Source: Streptomyces albireticuli | Lineage (GTDB): Bacteria; Actinomycetota; Actinomycetes; Streptomycetales; Streptomycetaceae | Direction of reading: 5' to 3' | Length of the DNA stretch: 64,000 nt | Assembly (NCBI RefSeq): GCF_002192455.1 | Contig: NZ_CP021744.1 | Span: forward strand, 7,960,501 to 8,024,500 | Shown: one piece after another, positions 17,630-26,813 of the stretch | Layout: the number at the start of each line of letters is the position of its first letter | How positions within the stretch are numbered: position 1 is the stretch's first letter | Notes under the pieces: generated by a model | Told to the model about the DNA's origin: nothing | The model's database searches: none | Seen by the model: only the letters and a program-made list of their open reading frames with translations | Translations under genes and position numbers: made by a program

Positions 17630-18703
17630 GTGGCAGCCGACATCATGGGTGTGCGAGTTCTCCAGGCTTCCCGATGGATCGTCCCGGTCATGGCGGTAGG
17701 TGTTGCTGTCGGGCTGCCGCTCGCCGGGGACGCCTCCACGGGGACGCCGGCCGCGGCCGTGTCCGGCGTCCGGGTGCAGAAGCTGCACCAGGACCCCCAG
17801 CAGGTGCTGGACTTCTGGACCCCCGAGCGGATGCGGGGCGCGAGGCGCCTGTCACGGGAGGCCGGATCCCCGCGCCCTGAAGCGACCGGCCGGACGGATC
17901 ACGCGGACGGGCAGGCCACGCCCGTCGTGGTGCGGCCCACCGTCCCCCGGACGCCACCCCCGGACCCGCCCAAGGGGAGCCGGCCGCCGGGGGACTTTCC
18001 CGACGGCGGCAGCCCGTGGAAGGGCGACGGTCTGGTGAGCCGGACCGTAGGCACCGTCTTCCTCACCTCGCCCGCGGTCGTCGGCGAGGTCGCCTGCGAC
18101 GGCGTCGCCGTCATGAGCCACAACAAGAGCGTGGTGCTGACCAAAGGCTCCTGCACCGATCTGATCGACATGTCCATCACGAGCTGGGTCTTCGCCCCCG
18201 GCTACCACGACGGGCGCACGCCGTACGGACTGTGGATGGCGACACAGCTCTTCTCACTGCCCGAATGGCACGACAAAGCGGACGACAACTTCGACGTCGG
18301 TGCCGCCACCGTCGTCGGCATCCCGGTCGGTAAATCACTCGTCGACACCGTCGGAGGACAGGGGGTGGCCTTCAACCAGGTGATCCACCCTCACCCCAAG
18401 GTGTACATGTTCGGCTACTGGTCACAGCAGCCGAAAACCCTCTACTACTGCAGCGGCCGCTCCGTGGACGACCCCAATCCGCCACCGCGCATGCCGCAGG
18501 CGCTGTACTGCCCCGTGGCCGGCGGCGCGGCATGGGGCAGCCCCTGGTTCCTCGGTTTCGACGAGGAGACCGGCGTCGGCATCGTCAACGCCATCGACAT
18601 CGGCAACAGCTACAACCTCGACTACCAGCTCGCGCCCTACTTCGGGGACCGTATCGAGGACCTGTACGACCAGGCTCAGAATTCGCCCGTCACCAATCCG
18701 TGA
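17630..18703 (+). CDS. Secreted trypsin-fold protein lacking catalytic residues
   Basis: The 357-residue protein has an N-terminal hydrophobic signal segment (RWIVPVMAVGVAVGLPL), a Pro-rich linker (about 97-130), and then a chymotrypsin-like domain. Where a protease has TAAHC, this one has T171-K-G-S-C175, so the histidine is replaced. An aspartate is kept in DNFDVGAA (222), but the expected GDSGGP region reads GGAAWGSPW (298-306), with no serine nucleophile. It therefore looks like a pseudoprotease: perhaps a binding or scaffold protein. The GTG at 17630 has GGAG just upstream; an ATG at 17645 is possible. The two aligned cysteine pairs (156/175 and 274/294) suggest the fold is intact, not decayed. 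Confidence 0.65.
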   Translation: MAADIMGVRVLQASRWIVPVMAVGVAVGLPLAGDASTGTPAAAVSGVRVQKLHQDPQQVLDFWTPERMRGARRLSREAGSPRPEATGRTDHADGQATPVVVRPTVPRTPPPDPPKGSRPPGDFPDGGSPWKGDGLVSRTVGTVFLTSPAVVGEVACDGVAVMSHNKSVVLTKGSCTDLIDMSITSWVFAPGYHDGRTPYGLWMATQLFSLPEWHDKADDNFDVGAATVVGIPVGKSLVDTVGGQGVAFNQVIHPHPKVYMFGYWSQQPKTLYYCSGRSVDDPNPPPRMPQALYCPVAGGAAWGSPWFLGFDEETGVGIVNAIDIGNSYNLDYQLAPYFGDRIEDLYDQAQNSPVTNP

Positions 18704-19141
18704 ACACGACTTGACCCCGGGCTCCTGGAGACCCCACCCCATGCACCCGGCGTGAGGCACACCTGACCCGCCGCAGGGATGTCGTGCGGCCCGCGGCCGC
18801 GCCGAGGACCTGATCCTCCCGGGCACCTCCTGGACCACACCGCCTTCCCCCGATCGGAGGGCAGGACATCGTCCACCGGCTCGACCGTCGGGGCCCGTAC
18901 ATTCCGGCGGCCCGGTGTCAGCATGGAGTGGGTGAGCGGCTCCGGGCCGACTCCACCCGTGACCATCAGACGCTTCCCCGCGCACTCCGCCGCAGCGCCC
19001 TCGCGCCCCCGGTGACCCTGGAGCGAGCGCCACACCGTCCGTGCCCTTCGCCGTGGTCGCCGTGCACCGCCGTGCCGCGATACCCGCGTGCGCCGAGGCA
19101 GCGTCGTCTCCTTGACCGCGACCTCTTTTTTGGGGGTGCTC
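18704..19141. other. No supported gene
   Basis: About 440 bp between the pseudoprotease stop and the chosen exporter start. Frames are open but look non-coding. A start for the exporter as early as 19088 is possible. Confidence 0.35.
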
Positions 19142-20521
19142 GTGCTCAGCTCGTACCGCGACCTCTTCACGACGCCCGGAGCCAAGCCGCTCGCCGCGGC
19201 CGGGCTGGTGGCCCGTGCCCCCCGGGCCATGATCGGCCTGGGGATCGTGGGCATGCTCTCGCAGCGGACCGGTGACTACGTACTGACCGGCGCCGTATGC
19301 GCCGCCTTCTCGGTGTCCATCGCCGTGTTCGGCCCGCTGGTGGCCCGCAGCATCGACCGCCGAGGGCAGTGCCGCGCCGCGCGGCCCACCCTGGCGGTGG
19401 CGCTGCTCGGGCTCACCGGACTCGTGGTGTGCAGTGGCACGGGGGTGACGCCGTGGGCGGACTTCCCCTGCGTGGTCGCGGCCGGGGCGATACCCAACAT
19501 CGGCGGCATGCTCCGCGCGCGGTGGACCGCGATGTACGGGGAAGGACCGAAGCTCCACACCGCGTTCGCCGTCGAGTCGGTCGCTGATGAAGCGACTTTC
19601 GTGATCGGACCGATCCTTGCCCTCACCCTGGCCACGGCCGTCTACCCGGAGGCGGGGGTCATATGCGCGATGATCTTCGCCCTGGTGGGAACGATCGCCG
19701 TCACCTCGCAGCGCCGCACCGAGCCCGAACCCGCCATGAGGACCGCGGCCCGCGGTGACTCGGTGCTCAAGAGCCCGGGCCTGCGGACACTGACGCTCAC
19801 CTTCGCCGCCCTGGGCTGCGTCTTCGGCGGCTTCGACCTCACCTGCGTCGCCTTCGCCGTCGAGCACGGACACAGGGCCGAGGCCTCCGTCGCCCTCGCC
19901 GGCCTGGCGGCCACCAGCTGTCTGGCCGGACTCGTCATGGGGGCACTACGGCTCACGTCACGCCTGCCGGTGCGGATGCTGGCCGTCACCGCTGCCTTGG
20001 CGCTGTGCACGGTGCCGCTGCTGTTCGTGAGCAGCCTGCTCGAACTCGCCGTCGTGCTGATGATGCTGGGCGTGTTCGTCTCGCCCAGCATCATCACCGC
20101 GAACAGCCTGGTGGAGCGCCTCGTCCCGGCGGCACGGTTGAACGAGGGCCTGACCTGGCTGCTGTCCGGGCTCAGCATCGGCATGTCCCTGGGGACGCTG
20201 GTGGCCGGGTGTGCCGTCGACCGGCTCGGACCGCAGGCCGCGTTCGTGGTGCCCGTCGGCTGGGCGGGCTGCGCCGCCCTGATCGTGCTGTCCGGGCTGC
20301 GCCGGCTGGGGACGACCCATCAGGAGGACGCCGGCCGGAGCCGGGAACCGGCACCGAGCGGTGGCGCGGCGGCGGAGGCCGCGCGCAGTCGTACGCCCGT
20401 GACAGCCGGGCGGGGAGCACGTGTCCGATCCGGCGGCCTCGACGAGGACGAGAGCCGAGCGCGGATCGGTCAGCGGAGGAACGGGTCGACGGCGATGGCG
20501 GTGAACAGCAGGGAGATGTAA
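19142..20521 (+). CDS. MFS transporter of the actinobacterial exporter type
   Basis: About 459 residues with 12 hydrophobic segments. It opens with SSYRDLFTTPGAKPLAAAGL, then RTGDYVLTGAVCAAFSVSIA and VARSIDRRGQCRA, matching a 12-helix MFS group common in Streptomyces. The start is uncertain: GGGGG lies five bases before the GTG at 19142, but frames begin earlier. The C-terminal tail is polar and runs over the end of ctaB on the other strand by 52 bp, so the stop may not be the ancestral one. Substrate unknown. Confidence 0.75.
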   Translation: MLSSYRDLFTTPGAKPLAAAGLVARAPRAMIGLGIVGMLSQRTGDYVLTGAVCAAFSVSIAVFGPLVARSIDRRGQCRAARPTLAVALLGLTGLVVCSGTGVTPWADFPCVVAAGAIPNIGGMLRARWTAMYGEGPKLHTAFAVESVADEATFVIGPILALTLATAVYPEAGVICAMIFALVGTIAVTSQRRTEPEPAMRTAARGDSVLKSPGLRTLTLTFAALGCVFGGFDLTCVAFAVEHGHRAEASVALAGLAATSCLAGLVMGALRLTSRLPVRMLAVTAALALCTVPLLFVSSLLELAVVLMMLGVFVSPSIITANSLVERLVPAARLNEGLTWLLSGLSIGMSLGTLVAGCAVDRLGPQAAFVVPVGWAGCAALIVLSGLRRLGTTHQEDAGRSREPAPSGGAAAEAARSRTPVTAGRGARVRSGGLDEDESRARIGQRRNGSTAMAVNSREM

Positions 20522-21447
20522 CTGATCGACCAGTGGAAGAGGCGCATCTCCTGTAGCCCTGGGCCACGGAGGCCGGCCTTGGCCCTGGTGTGGAGCGCGT
20601 GGGCTTCCCGGAGCCAGCAGCACCCGAGCCCGGCCGCCACGCAGGTGAAGAACCAGCCCACCCGGCCGAGCAGCCCCAGTGAGAGCGACATGGCCACCAT
20701 CAGCCAGCTGTACAGCACGATCTGCCGGGTCACCGTGGTGATGCCGGCCACCACCGGCAGCATCGGCACACCCACGCGTGCGTAGTCGGCCCGGGTCTTC
20801 ATGGACAGCGGCCAGTAGTGCGGCGGGGTCCAGAAGAACACCACCAGGCAGAGGGCCACCGCCGTCCACGACACCGAGCCCGTCACGGCGGACCAGCCGA
20901 TCAGGACCGGCATGCCACCCGCGAGGCCACCCCAGACGATGTTCTGCGAGGTGCGCCGCTTGAGCAGCATGGTGTAGACCACCGTGTAGAAGAGCAGCGC
21001 GCCGAACGCGAGCACCGCCGAGAGCGGGTTGACCAGGCACCAGAGCCAGCCGACCGACGCGAGAGCGAGCGCACTGGCGAACACCAGGCACTCACGCGGG
21101 GAGACCACTCCGGTGACCAAGGGCCGGTTCGCGGTGCGGTCCATCCGGGCGTCGATGTCCCGGTCGAGGTACATGTTGAACGCACAGGCGCTGCCCGCGG
21201 ACAGGTATCCGCCGGTGCAGGTGGCCAGTACCAGCGTCAGGTCGGGGACGCCTCCGGCGGCCAGGAACATCACGGGGATGGTGGTCACCAGCAGCAACTC
21301 GATGATGCGCGGTTTGGTCAGCGCGACGAATCCGGCCACCCGGGCCGCGGAGGTCGGGCGATCCGGGATCGGGAGCTCACCGGAGCGCGAGCGGGGACGA
21401 GGCCCCGGCGGGGAGGTGGGTACGGCCCTGTCGAGGGCGTGGTCCAT
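20470..21447 (-). CDS. ctaB: Protoheme IX farnesyltransferase (heme O synthase)
   Basis: This 325-residue integral membrane protein has the UbiA prenyltransferase motifs: NMYLDRDIDARMDRTANRPL (the Nxx[xD]xxD Asp-rich site) and a second one in MKTRADYARVGVPMLPVV. The start of the domain, FVALTKPRIIELLLVTTIPV, is the actinobacterial CtaB form. It adds a farnesyl chain to heme B to make heme O for cytochrome oxidase. AAGG lies ten bases before the ATG at 21447. Streptomyces usually carry ctaB near tkt and tal; here it stands alone, so it is probably a second copy. Confidence 0.88.
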   Translation of the reverse strand: MDHALDRAVPTSPPGPRPRSRSGELPIPDRPTSAARVAGFVALTKPRIIELLLVTTIPVMFLAAGGVPDLTLVLATCTGGYLSAGSACAFNMYLDRDIDARMDRTANRPLVTGVVSPRECLVFASALALASVGWLWCLVNPLSAVLAFGALLFYTVVYTMLLKRRTSQNIVWGGLAGGMPVLIGWSAVTGSVSWTAVALCLVVFFWTPPHYWPLSMKTRADYARVGVPMLPVVAGITTVTRQIVLYSWLMVAMSLSLGLLGRVGWFFTCVAAGLGCCWLREAHALHTRAKAGLRGPGLQEMRLFHWSISYISLLFTAIAVDPFLR

Positions 21448-21716
21448 GATGCGGAACCTTGCGAGGAGAACCTGGTGGCCGCTGACCGTCGTGCCGGGCC
21501 CCACAACCGTCGAAGGGGAGCGGGGGCAGAGAAGAGGAGGCACAGCCACCCCGACCCGGGTTGCGTGGCGCAGTAGGTCGGATACGCCCAAGCTACCACT
21601 CCTGCGGAACGCCGGCGGCCGGTCCCTACTCGGCTTCGGCCCACGGCTCGGGCGACAACGGCTCGACCCCGACCGGTCCCGCCGGATTGTCAGTGGTCGC
21701 TCCTACTCTCAGCGAC

Positions 21717-22109
21717 ATGGGAATGGTGAGGTTCGTCGACGAGACGACAGCAGGGGACCGCAATGAGGCGCGGACGCTCGACATCGCGGAGGAGCGGCTG
21801 ACGCTGCGTGAGGTGATCCGCCGTCGGGTGTTCGAGGAGGTGGCGGACTATCAGGCCCGTGAGCCGGCGGGCTTCCGCGGCCTGATCCGGCCCACCGAGG
21901 CCGAACTGCTGCTCAACGGACCGAAGGCGGCCGGTGGGCGCCGGCTCGATCCGCAGCGGTGCTACGAGCGTGCGGTGGCGGCCTTCGCGCGCAACGGATT
22001 CCTCGTGCTCGTCGGCGACCGGCAGGTCGAGGAGCTCGACGAGGAGCTCGACCTCCCGTCGGGCACCGAGATCACTTTCCTCAAGCTCGTGGCACTGGTG
22101 GGTGGATGA
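21717..22109 (+). CDS. Small protein coupled to a DUF4132 gene
   Basis: The 130-residue protein is hydrophilic, with segments such as ERLTLREVIRRRVFEEVADY and LDPQRCYERAVAAFARNGFL. Its last part, LVGDRQVEELDEELDLPSGT, reads like a substrate- or partner-binding strand. I chose the ATG at 21717, though the ATG at 21723 is also possible. Its stop overlaps the next start (ATGA at 22106-22109), so it is translated with the DUF4132 gene and probably acts with it. Function unknown. Confidence 0.75.
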   Translation: MGMVRFVDETTAGDRNEARTLDIAEERLTLREVIRRRVFEEVADYQAREPAGFRGLIRPTEAELLLNGPKAAGGRRLDPQRCYERAVAAFARNGFLVLVGDRQVEELDEELDLPSGTEITFLKLVALVGG

Positions 22110-24298
22110 TGACGGAGACGGCTGGAACACAGAACCTGGAAGACCTGGCCCGGTACCACATTCCTCACGACGTGAACGAGCTGTGGCACCTGGTCGACGT
22201 CGAACTCGCCGCGGGCCGGCCACTGCCGCGGTCCGTCGTCCCCGTGCTCCGGCGCACGGTGACGCAGTCCTGGGCCGCGGACGCCCGGCAGAAGAAGCTC
22301 GTCGCCGGGTTGACGGAGCCGGCGGTCAACTACGGAGAGGCGTGGTCCGACCGGGTACTGGCGGAGCTGACGACGCTGGACGATGCCTGGCGGCGGCTGC
22401 TGGCGCACGCCGCGACCGCGCGCACCGCGCGGCCGTCGGGGAAGTGGGAGCAGGAGGGCCGGGCGCTGCTCGCCGAGCTCGGCGCGGACACCGACGCCGT
22501 GCGGGAGCGACTGCTGTCCTGGCTCGCGCCGGTGGGCCACCCGCGTACCGTGCGGCTCATCGGGTGGCAGTACGGGCCCGACGTCAACGAGGAGTACGAC
22601 CCGTACAACGCGGACGCGCTGCGCGGGCTCGCCTGGCTGCTGTCCTGCCTGCCGCCGCACCCGGACACCGCCCGCGCGCTGGGCGCACTCGTGGAGGTCT
22701 CCCTACGCAAAGTGGCGGGCGCCGGCCCCCGCAGCCCGAAGGTCGCCAACGCCGGTGTGCTCGCCCTCTCCCGGACGGACGGTGACGCCGCCCTCGCCGA
22801 GCTGGCCCGGCTCGCCGCCCGCGTCACCTACAAGGGCACGCTGAAGCAGATCGACACCGCCCTCCAGGCCCGAGCCGAGGCCGTGGGCCTGAGCCGTGAC
22901 GAGATCGAGGAGCTGGCCGTCCCCGCCTACGGGCTGACCGAGGTCGGCCACGCCCGGCACACACTGGGCGACTGCGCGGCCGATGTGACGGTAAGGGCCG
23001 GCAAAGCGGTCATCACCTGGCACAACGCGGCAGGCAAGCCGGTCAAGGCCGCCCCCGCGGCCGTCCGCCGGGATCACCCCGATGCCGTCAAGGACCTCAA
23101 GGCGGCGGCCAAGGACATCGACAGGATGCTCAGCGCTCAGGCGGAGCGACTGGACCGCTTCTTCCTCACCCGGCGCACCCTGCCCTACGCGGCGTGGCGC
23201 GAGCGCTACCTCGACCACCCGCTCGTCGGCACCCTCGCCCGCCGCCTGCTGTGGACCGTCGACGGCCGGACATGCGGCTTCGCGGACGGCTCGCTGCGCA
23301 CCCTCACCGACGCACCCGTGACGCCGGGCCCTGACGCCACCGTCGAGCTGTGGCACCCCATCGACCACGGGATCGCCGCGATCACCGCGTGGCGCGAGTG
23401 GCTGGAGCGGCACGCCGTCACCCAGCCGTTCAAGCAGGCCCACCGCGAGGTGTACCTGCTCACCGGCGCGGAACGGGCCACCCGTGGCTACTCCAACCGC
23501 TTCGCCTCGCACGTGCTGCGCCAGCACCAGTTCCACTCGCTGGCCGCGGCCCGGGGCTGGCGCAACAAGCTGCGCCTCGCTGTCGACGACCAGTACCCGC
23601 CCGCCATCCGGGAACTGCCCGCCTGGGGCCTGCGCGCGGAGTTCTGGATCGAGGGCATCGAAGGTGACTGGGACACGGACATCGCCGAGTCCGGCAGCTA
23701 TCTGCGCGTCAGCACGGATCAGGTGCGCTTCTACCCGCTCGACGCACCCCAGCACATGGCCCAGGCGGGCTCCGGCGAGTACCGGCTCGGCTGGCGCGAG
23801 GCCCCCTCCGAGCCGGTTCCCCTGGAGGACGTGCCGGCCCTGGCGCTGAGCGAGGTCATGCGCGACGTCGACCTCTTCGTGGGGGTGGCCAGCGTCGGCA
23901 ACGACCCCACCTGGCAGGACGGCGGCCCCCGGGGACGGTTCCGGGACTACTGGAACTCCTACGGCTTCGGCGAACTCTCCCAGAGCGCGGAGACCCGCCG
24001 CACGCTGCTCACCCGGCTCCTGCCGCGCCTGGCGATAGCCGGCCGCTGCACGATCGAGGGCCGGTTCCTGCACGTCAGAGGCGACCTGCACACGTACAAG
24101 ATCCATCTGGGCTCGGGGAACATCCTCATCAGCCCGCACGATCGGTACCTGTGCATCGTCCCCAAGGCGGCCCCGGCGGCGGACCAGGGTTATCTGCCCT
24201 TCGAGGGAGACGGCACGCTCTCGGTGATCCTCAGCAAGGCGATGATGCTCGCCAGGGACACCGAGATTACGGACCGCACCATCACCAGCCAGCTCTGA
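22106..24298 (+). CDS. DUF4132-containing protein
   Basis: A 730-residue soluble protein. The N-terminal half is alpha-helical, with HEAT-like patterns (ALRGLAWLLSCLPPHPDTAR, LVEVSLRKVAGAGPRSPKVA). The C-terminal part has the DUF4132 features as I know them: LLWTVDGRTCGFADGSL, HPIDHGIAAITAW, and LLPRLAIAGRCTIEGRFLHV with a following YKIHLGSGNILISP. Related proteins occur in Streptomyces and in some bacterial defence or stress loci, but their role is not established. It is translationally coupled to the small protein upstream. A strong hairpin follows its stop. Confidence 0.75.
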   Translation: MMTETAGTQNLEDLARYHIPHDVNELWHLVDVELAAGRPLPRSVVPVLRRTVTQSWAADARQKKLVAGLTEPAVNYGEAWSDRVLAELTTLDDAWRRLLAHAATARTARPSGKWEQEGRALLAELGADTDAVRERLLSWLAPVGHPRTVRLIGWQYGPDVNEEYDPYNADALRGLAWLLSCLPPHPDTARALGALVEVSLRKVAGAGPRSPKVANAGVLALSRTDGDAALAELARLAARVTYKGTLKQIDTALQARAEAVGLSRDEIEELAVPAYGLTEVGHARHTLGDCAADVTVRAGKAVITWHNAAGKPVKAAPAAVRRDHPDAVKDLKAAAKDIDRMLSAQAERLDRFFLTRRTLPYAAWRERYLDHPLVGTLARRLLWTVDGRTCGFADGSLRTLTDAPVTPGPDATVELWHPIDHGIAAITAWREWLERHAVTQPFKQAHREVYLLTGAERATRGYSNRFASHVLRQHQFHSLAAARGWRNKLRLAVDDQYPPAIRELPAWGLRAEFWIEGIEGDWDTDIAESGSYLRVSTDQVRFYPLDAPQHMAQAGSGEYRLGWREAPSEPVPLEDVPALALSEVMRDVDLFVGVASVGNDPTWQDGGPRGRFRDYWNSYGFGELSQSAETRRTLLTRLLPRLAIAGRCTIEGRFLHVRGDLHTYKIHLGSGNILISPHDRYLCIVPKAAPAADQGYLPFEGDGTLSVILSKAMMLARDTEITDRTITSQL

Positions 24299-24299
24299 C

Positions 24300-24332
24300 G
24301 CCGCCGGCCACCGCACGGTGGGGGCCGGCGGC
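24300..24332 (+). terminator. Strong hairpin after the DUF4132 gene
   Basis: GCCGCCGGCC (24300-24309) pairs perfectly with GGCCGGCGGC (24323-24332), with an inner ACCG/CGGT pairing. It begins two bases after the stop at 24298 and has no U-run, as is usual for Streptomyces. Confidence 0.7.
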
Positions 24333-24424
24333 TGCGCTCGCACGGCGGACAACGGGCGAGGGCGGGTATGGCCCGGGCGGTAGGGGCCCCGAGCGGGGGA
24401 GCCGGGGCCCTTACGAACGACACC

Positions 24425-24454
24425 ATTGCATGTTCATGCGCAACCATGCATACT
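24425..24454 (+). promoter_or_regulatory. Probable ARG box (arginine repressor operator)
   Basis: The segment just upstream of argG contains ATTGCATGTTCATGCGC and, a few bases on, CCATGCATACT. These match the Streptomyces ARG box pattern of two imperfect CATGCAT-type half-sites. The box lies within 36 bp of the start codon, where ArgR would block transcription. Match judged from memory, not scored. Confidence 0.6.
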
Positions 24455-24460
24455 CTTCCT

Positions 24461-25912
24461 ATGTCCAAGGTCCTCACCTCCCTGCCCGCCGGCGAGCGCG
24501 TCGGCATCGCCTTCTCCGGAGGCCTCGACACCTCCGTCGCGGTCGCGTGGATGCGCGACAAGGGCGCCGTCCCGTGCACGTACACCGCCGACATCGGCCA
24601 GTACGACGAGCCCGACATCGCGTCGGTGCCCAGCCGCGCGACAGCGTACGGCGCCGAGATCGCCCGCCTGGTCGACTGCCGTGCGGCACTGGTCGAGGAG
24701 GGCCTGGCCGCACTCACCTGCGGCGCGTTCCACATCCGCTCGGGCGGGCGCGCCTACTTCAACACGACGCCGCTCGGCCGGGCCGTCACCGGCACCCTGC
24801 TGGTCCGGGCGATGCTCGAGGACGACGTGCAGATCTGGGGCGACGGCTCGACGTTCAAGGGCAACGACATCGAGCGGTTCTACCGCTACGGCCTCCTCGC
24901 CAACCCGCACCTGCGGATCTACAAGCCCTGGCTCGACGCGGACTTCGTCCACGAGCTCGGCGGCCGCAAGGAGATGTCGGAGTGGCTGCTCGCCCACGGC
25001 CTCCCCTACCGGGACAGTGCCGAGAAGGCCTACTCCACCGACGCCAACATCTGGGGCGCCACCCACGAGGCCAAGACCCTGGAGCACCTCGACACCGGGG
25101 TCGAGACCGTCAACCCGATCATGGGCGTTCGGTTCTGGGACCCCGACGTCGAGATCGCCGCCGAGGACGTGACGGTCGGCTTCGACCAGGGCCGCCCGGT
25201 GACGATCAACGGCAAGGAGTTCGCCACCCCGGTCGACCTCGTGATGGAGGCGAACGCCATCGGCGGACGTCATGGCATGGGCATGTCCGACCAGATCGAG
25301 AACCGGGTGATCGAGGCCAAGAGCCGCGGCATCTACGAGGCCCCGGGCATGGCGCTGCTGCACGCCGTGTACGAGCGCCTGGTCAACGCCATCCACAACG
25401 AGGACACCCTCGCGCAGTACCACAACGAGGGCCGGCGCCTCGGCCGCCTCATGTACGAGGGCCGCTGGCTCGACCCGCAGGCGCTCATGATCCGCGAGTC
25501 GCTCCAGCGCTGGGTGGGCGCGGCGGTCACCGGAGAGGTGACGCTGCGGCTGCGGCGCGGCGAGGACTACTCGGTCATGAACACCACCGGCCTGGCCTTC
25601 AGCTACCACCCGGACAAGCTGTCCATGGAACGCACCGAGGACTCGGCGTTCGGTCCGGTGGACCGGATCGGTCAGCTCACCATGCGCAACCTCGACATCG
25701 CCGACTCCCGCTCGAAGCTGGAGCAGTACGCGGGTCTGGGCATCGTCGGCAATACGCACGCGACCCTCATGGGCGCCGCCCAGGCGGCCTCGACGGGGCT
25801 GATCGGCGCGATGCCGGAAGGCGGCGCCGAAGTCATCGCTTCCCGGGGCAAGGTCGAGGGCGACGACGACCAGATGCTCGACCGGGCGGCGATGGAGTTC
25901 GGCACCGACTGA
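24461..25912 (+). CDS. argG: Argininosuccinate synthase
   Basis: The 483-residue enzyme has the ATP pyrophosphatase loop AFSGGLDTSVAVAWM, then GNDIERFYRYGLL and STDANIWGATHE, the ArgG signature regions. It joins citrulline and aspartate to make argininosuccinate in arginine synthesis. Length fits the longer E. coli-type ArgG rather than the ~400-residue form usual in Streptomyces, so it may be a second copy. I chose the ATG at 24461 because MSKVL starts the family; no ribosome binding site is visible, so the transcript may be leaderless or short-leader. An ARG box precedes it. Confidence 0.92.
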   Translation: MSKVLTSLPAGERVGIAFSGGLDTSVAVAWMRDKGAVPCTYTADIGQYDEPDIASVPSRATAYGAEIARLVDCRAALVEEGLAALTCGAFHIRSGGRAYFNTTPLGRAVTGTLLVRAMLEDDVQIWGDGSTFKGNDIERFYRYGLLANPHLRIYKPWLDADFVHELGGRKEMSEWLLAHGLPYRDSAEKAYSTDANIWGATHEAKTLEHLDTGVETVNPIMGVRFWDPDVEIAAEDVTVGFDQGRPVTINGKEFATPVDLVMEANAIGGRHGMGMSDQIENRVIEAKSRGIYEAPGMALLHAVYERLVNAIHNEDTLAQYHNEGRRLGRLMYEGRWLDPQALMIRESLQRWVGAAVTGEVTLRLRRGEDYSVMNTTGLAFSYHPDKLSMERTEDSAFGPVDRIGQLTMRNLDIADSRSKLEQYAGLGIVGNTHATLMGAAQAASTGLIGAMPEGGAEVIASRGKVEGDDDQMLDRAAMEFGTD

Positions 25913-26098
25913 CCGGGGCGGCGGGCCTCCCGTGTGCCGGCGGGCGGCCCACCGCCGACTGCCGGCAACCGGAGTGCGGGGCGGCGTGGTGCCCGGGCCG
26001 TGGCGACGGCCCGTGGAAGGGTCTTGTACCGCCTCGGGTGGCCCGCCCTGTCGCGGTGCCGGAGGGTCGGCCGGTCCGCGGTGCACGGAGGTGACACC

Positions 26099-26343
26099 GT
26101 GAGGGACACTCCGCCCCTGCACGGCATCTTCCCTTACCTCGTCCGACCCGTCCGGGACGGTAGCCGGTCGCGCTCTGCACCAACCCTTCGCCGGGCGTGG
26201 ACCTCCCGCTGGAATCCCTGACCGAGCCGGCCCGGTACCCGGCCGTCCAGTACCTCAAGGACGCGTCCGGCAACACCGGCCGGCTGATGTCCGTACAGAA
26301 CGCCCTCGGCGACCGCGGCCATCAGCATGGCCTGCGCTGCTGA
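26099..26343 (+). pseudogene. Remnant of a dihydrodipicolinate-synthase-family gene
   Basis: From the GTG at 26099 a frame reads RDTPPLHGIFPYLVRPVRDG, the usual start of DapA-like lyases in actinobacteria. After a break, another frame gives VDLPLESLTEPARYPAVQYL, then KDASGNTGRLMSVQNALGDR, with the Schiff-base lysine. The frame ends at a stop at 26341-26343. Most of the barrel is missing, so this is a deletion remnant. Confidence 0.7.
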
Positions 26344-26813
26344 TGCCCGGAAGCCGGACGAAGCCGGCCAGGAGAGGCGGTTGCCGGCCGCGCCTGCCTC
26401 ACCACTGCCGGGGGGCGGGCCTCGGCCCACCGGGAACGCGGCGTCACATCCGTCTGCTCCCCGCACTGTTGACGTCTCCGCCAGGGGCCAACCAGCCATC
26501 GCTCACGGCACATCTTCCTCTTGAGCACTCACCCGATACAGCCCGAGCGTCGCCCGCACCACTTTGCCGACCGCCGTCGGGCCCGATCAACGCGGCCCAC
26601 ATGCACCGCGGCCCGGTGAACACGGTAGGCAAAGAGCACCGGTGAGCGTGGCCAATACATGCTGATCCTGAAAAACGACGGTTGTTATCCGTCACCCGCG
26701 CGAGCATCATGTCCGAGCTGGTTCTCTAGGTGACAAAGAACTGACCACGGCCCCCAAAAGGAAGCTTTCCGGACTTGCCTCCCGCCCAACCCGTCGCGAA
26801 GGGAAGACGCCCC
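26344..26813. other. No supported gene
   Basis: This 470 bp stretch between the DapA remnant and the next gene shows no convincing coding frame. Its right end, less GC-rich, should hold the promoter for the gene at 26814. Confidence 0.4.
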
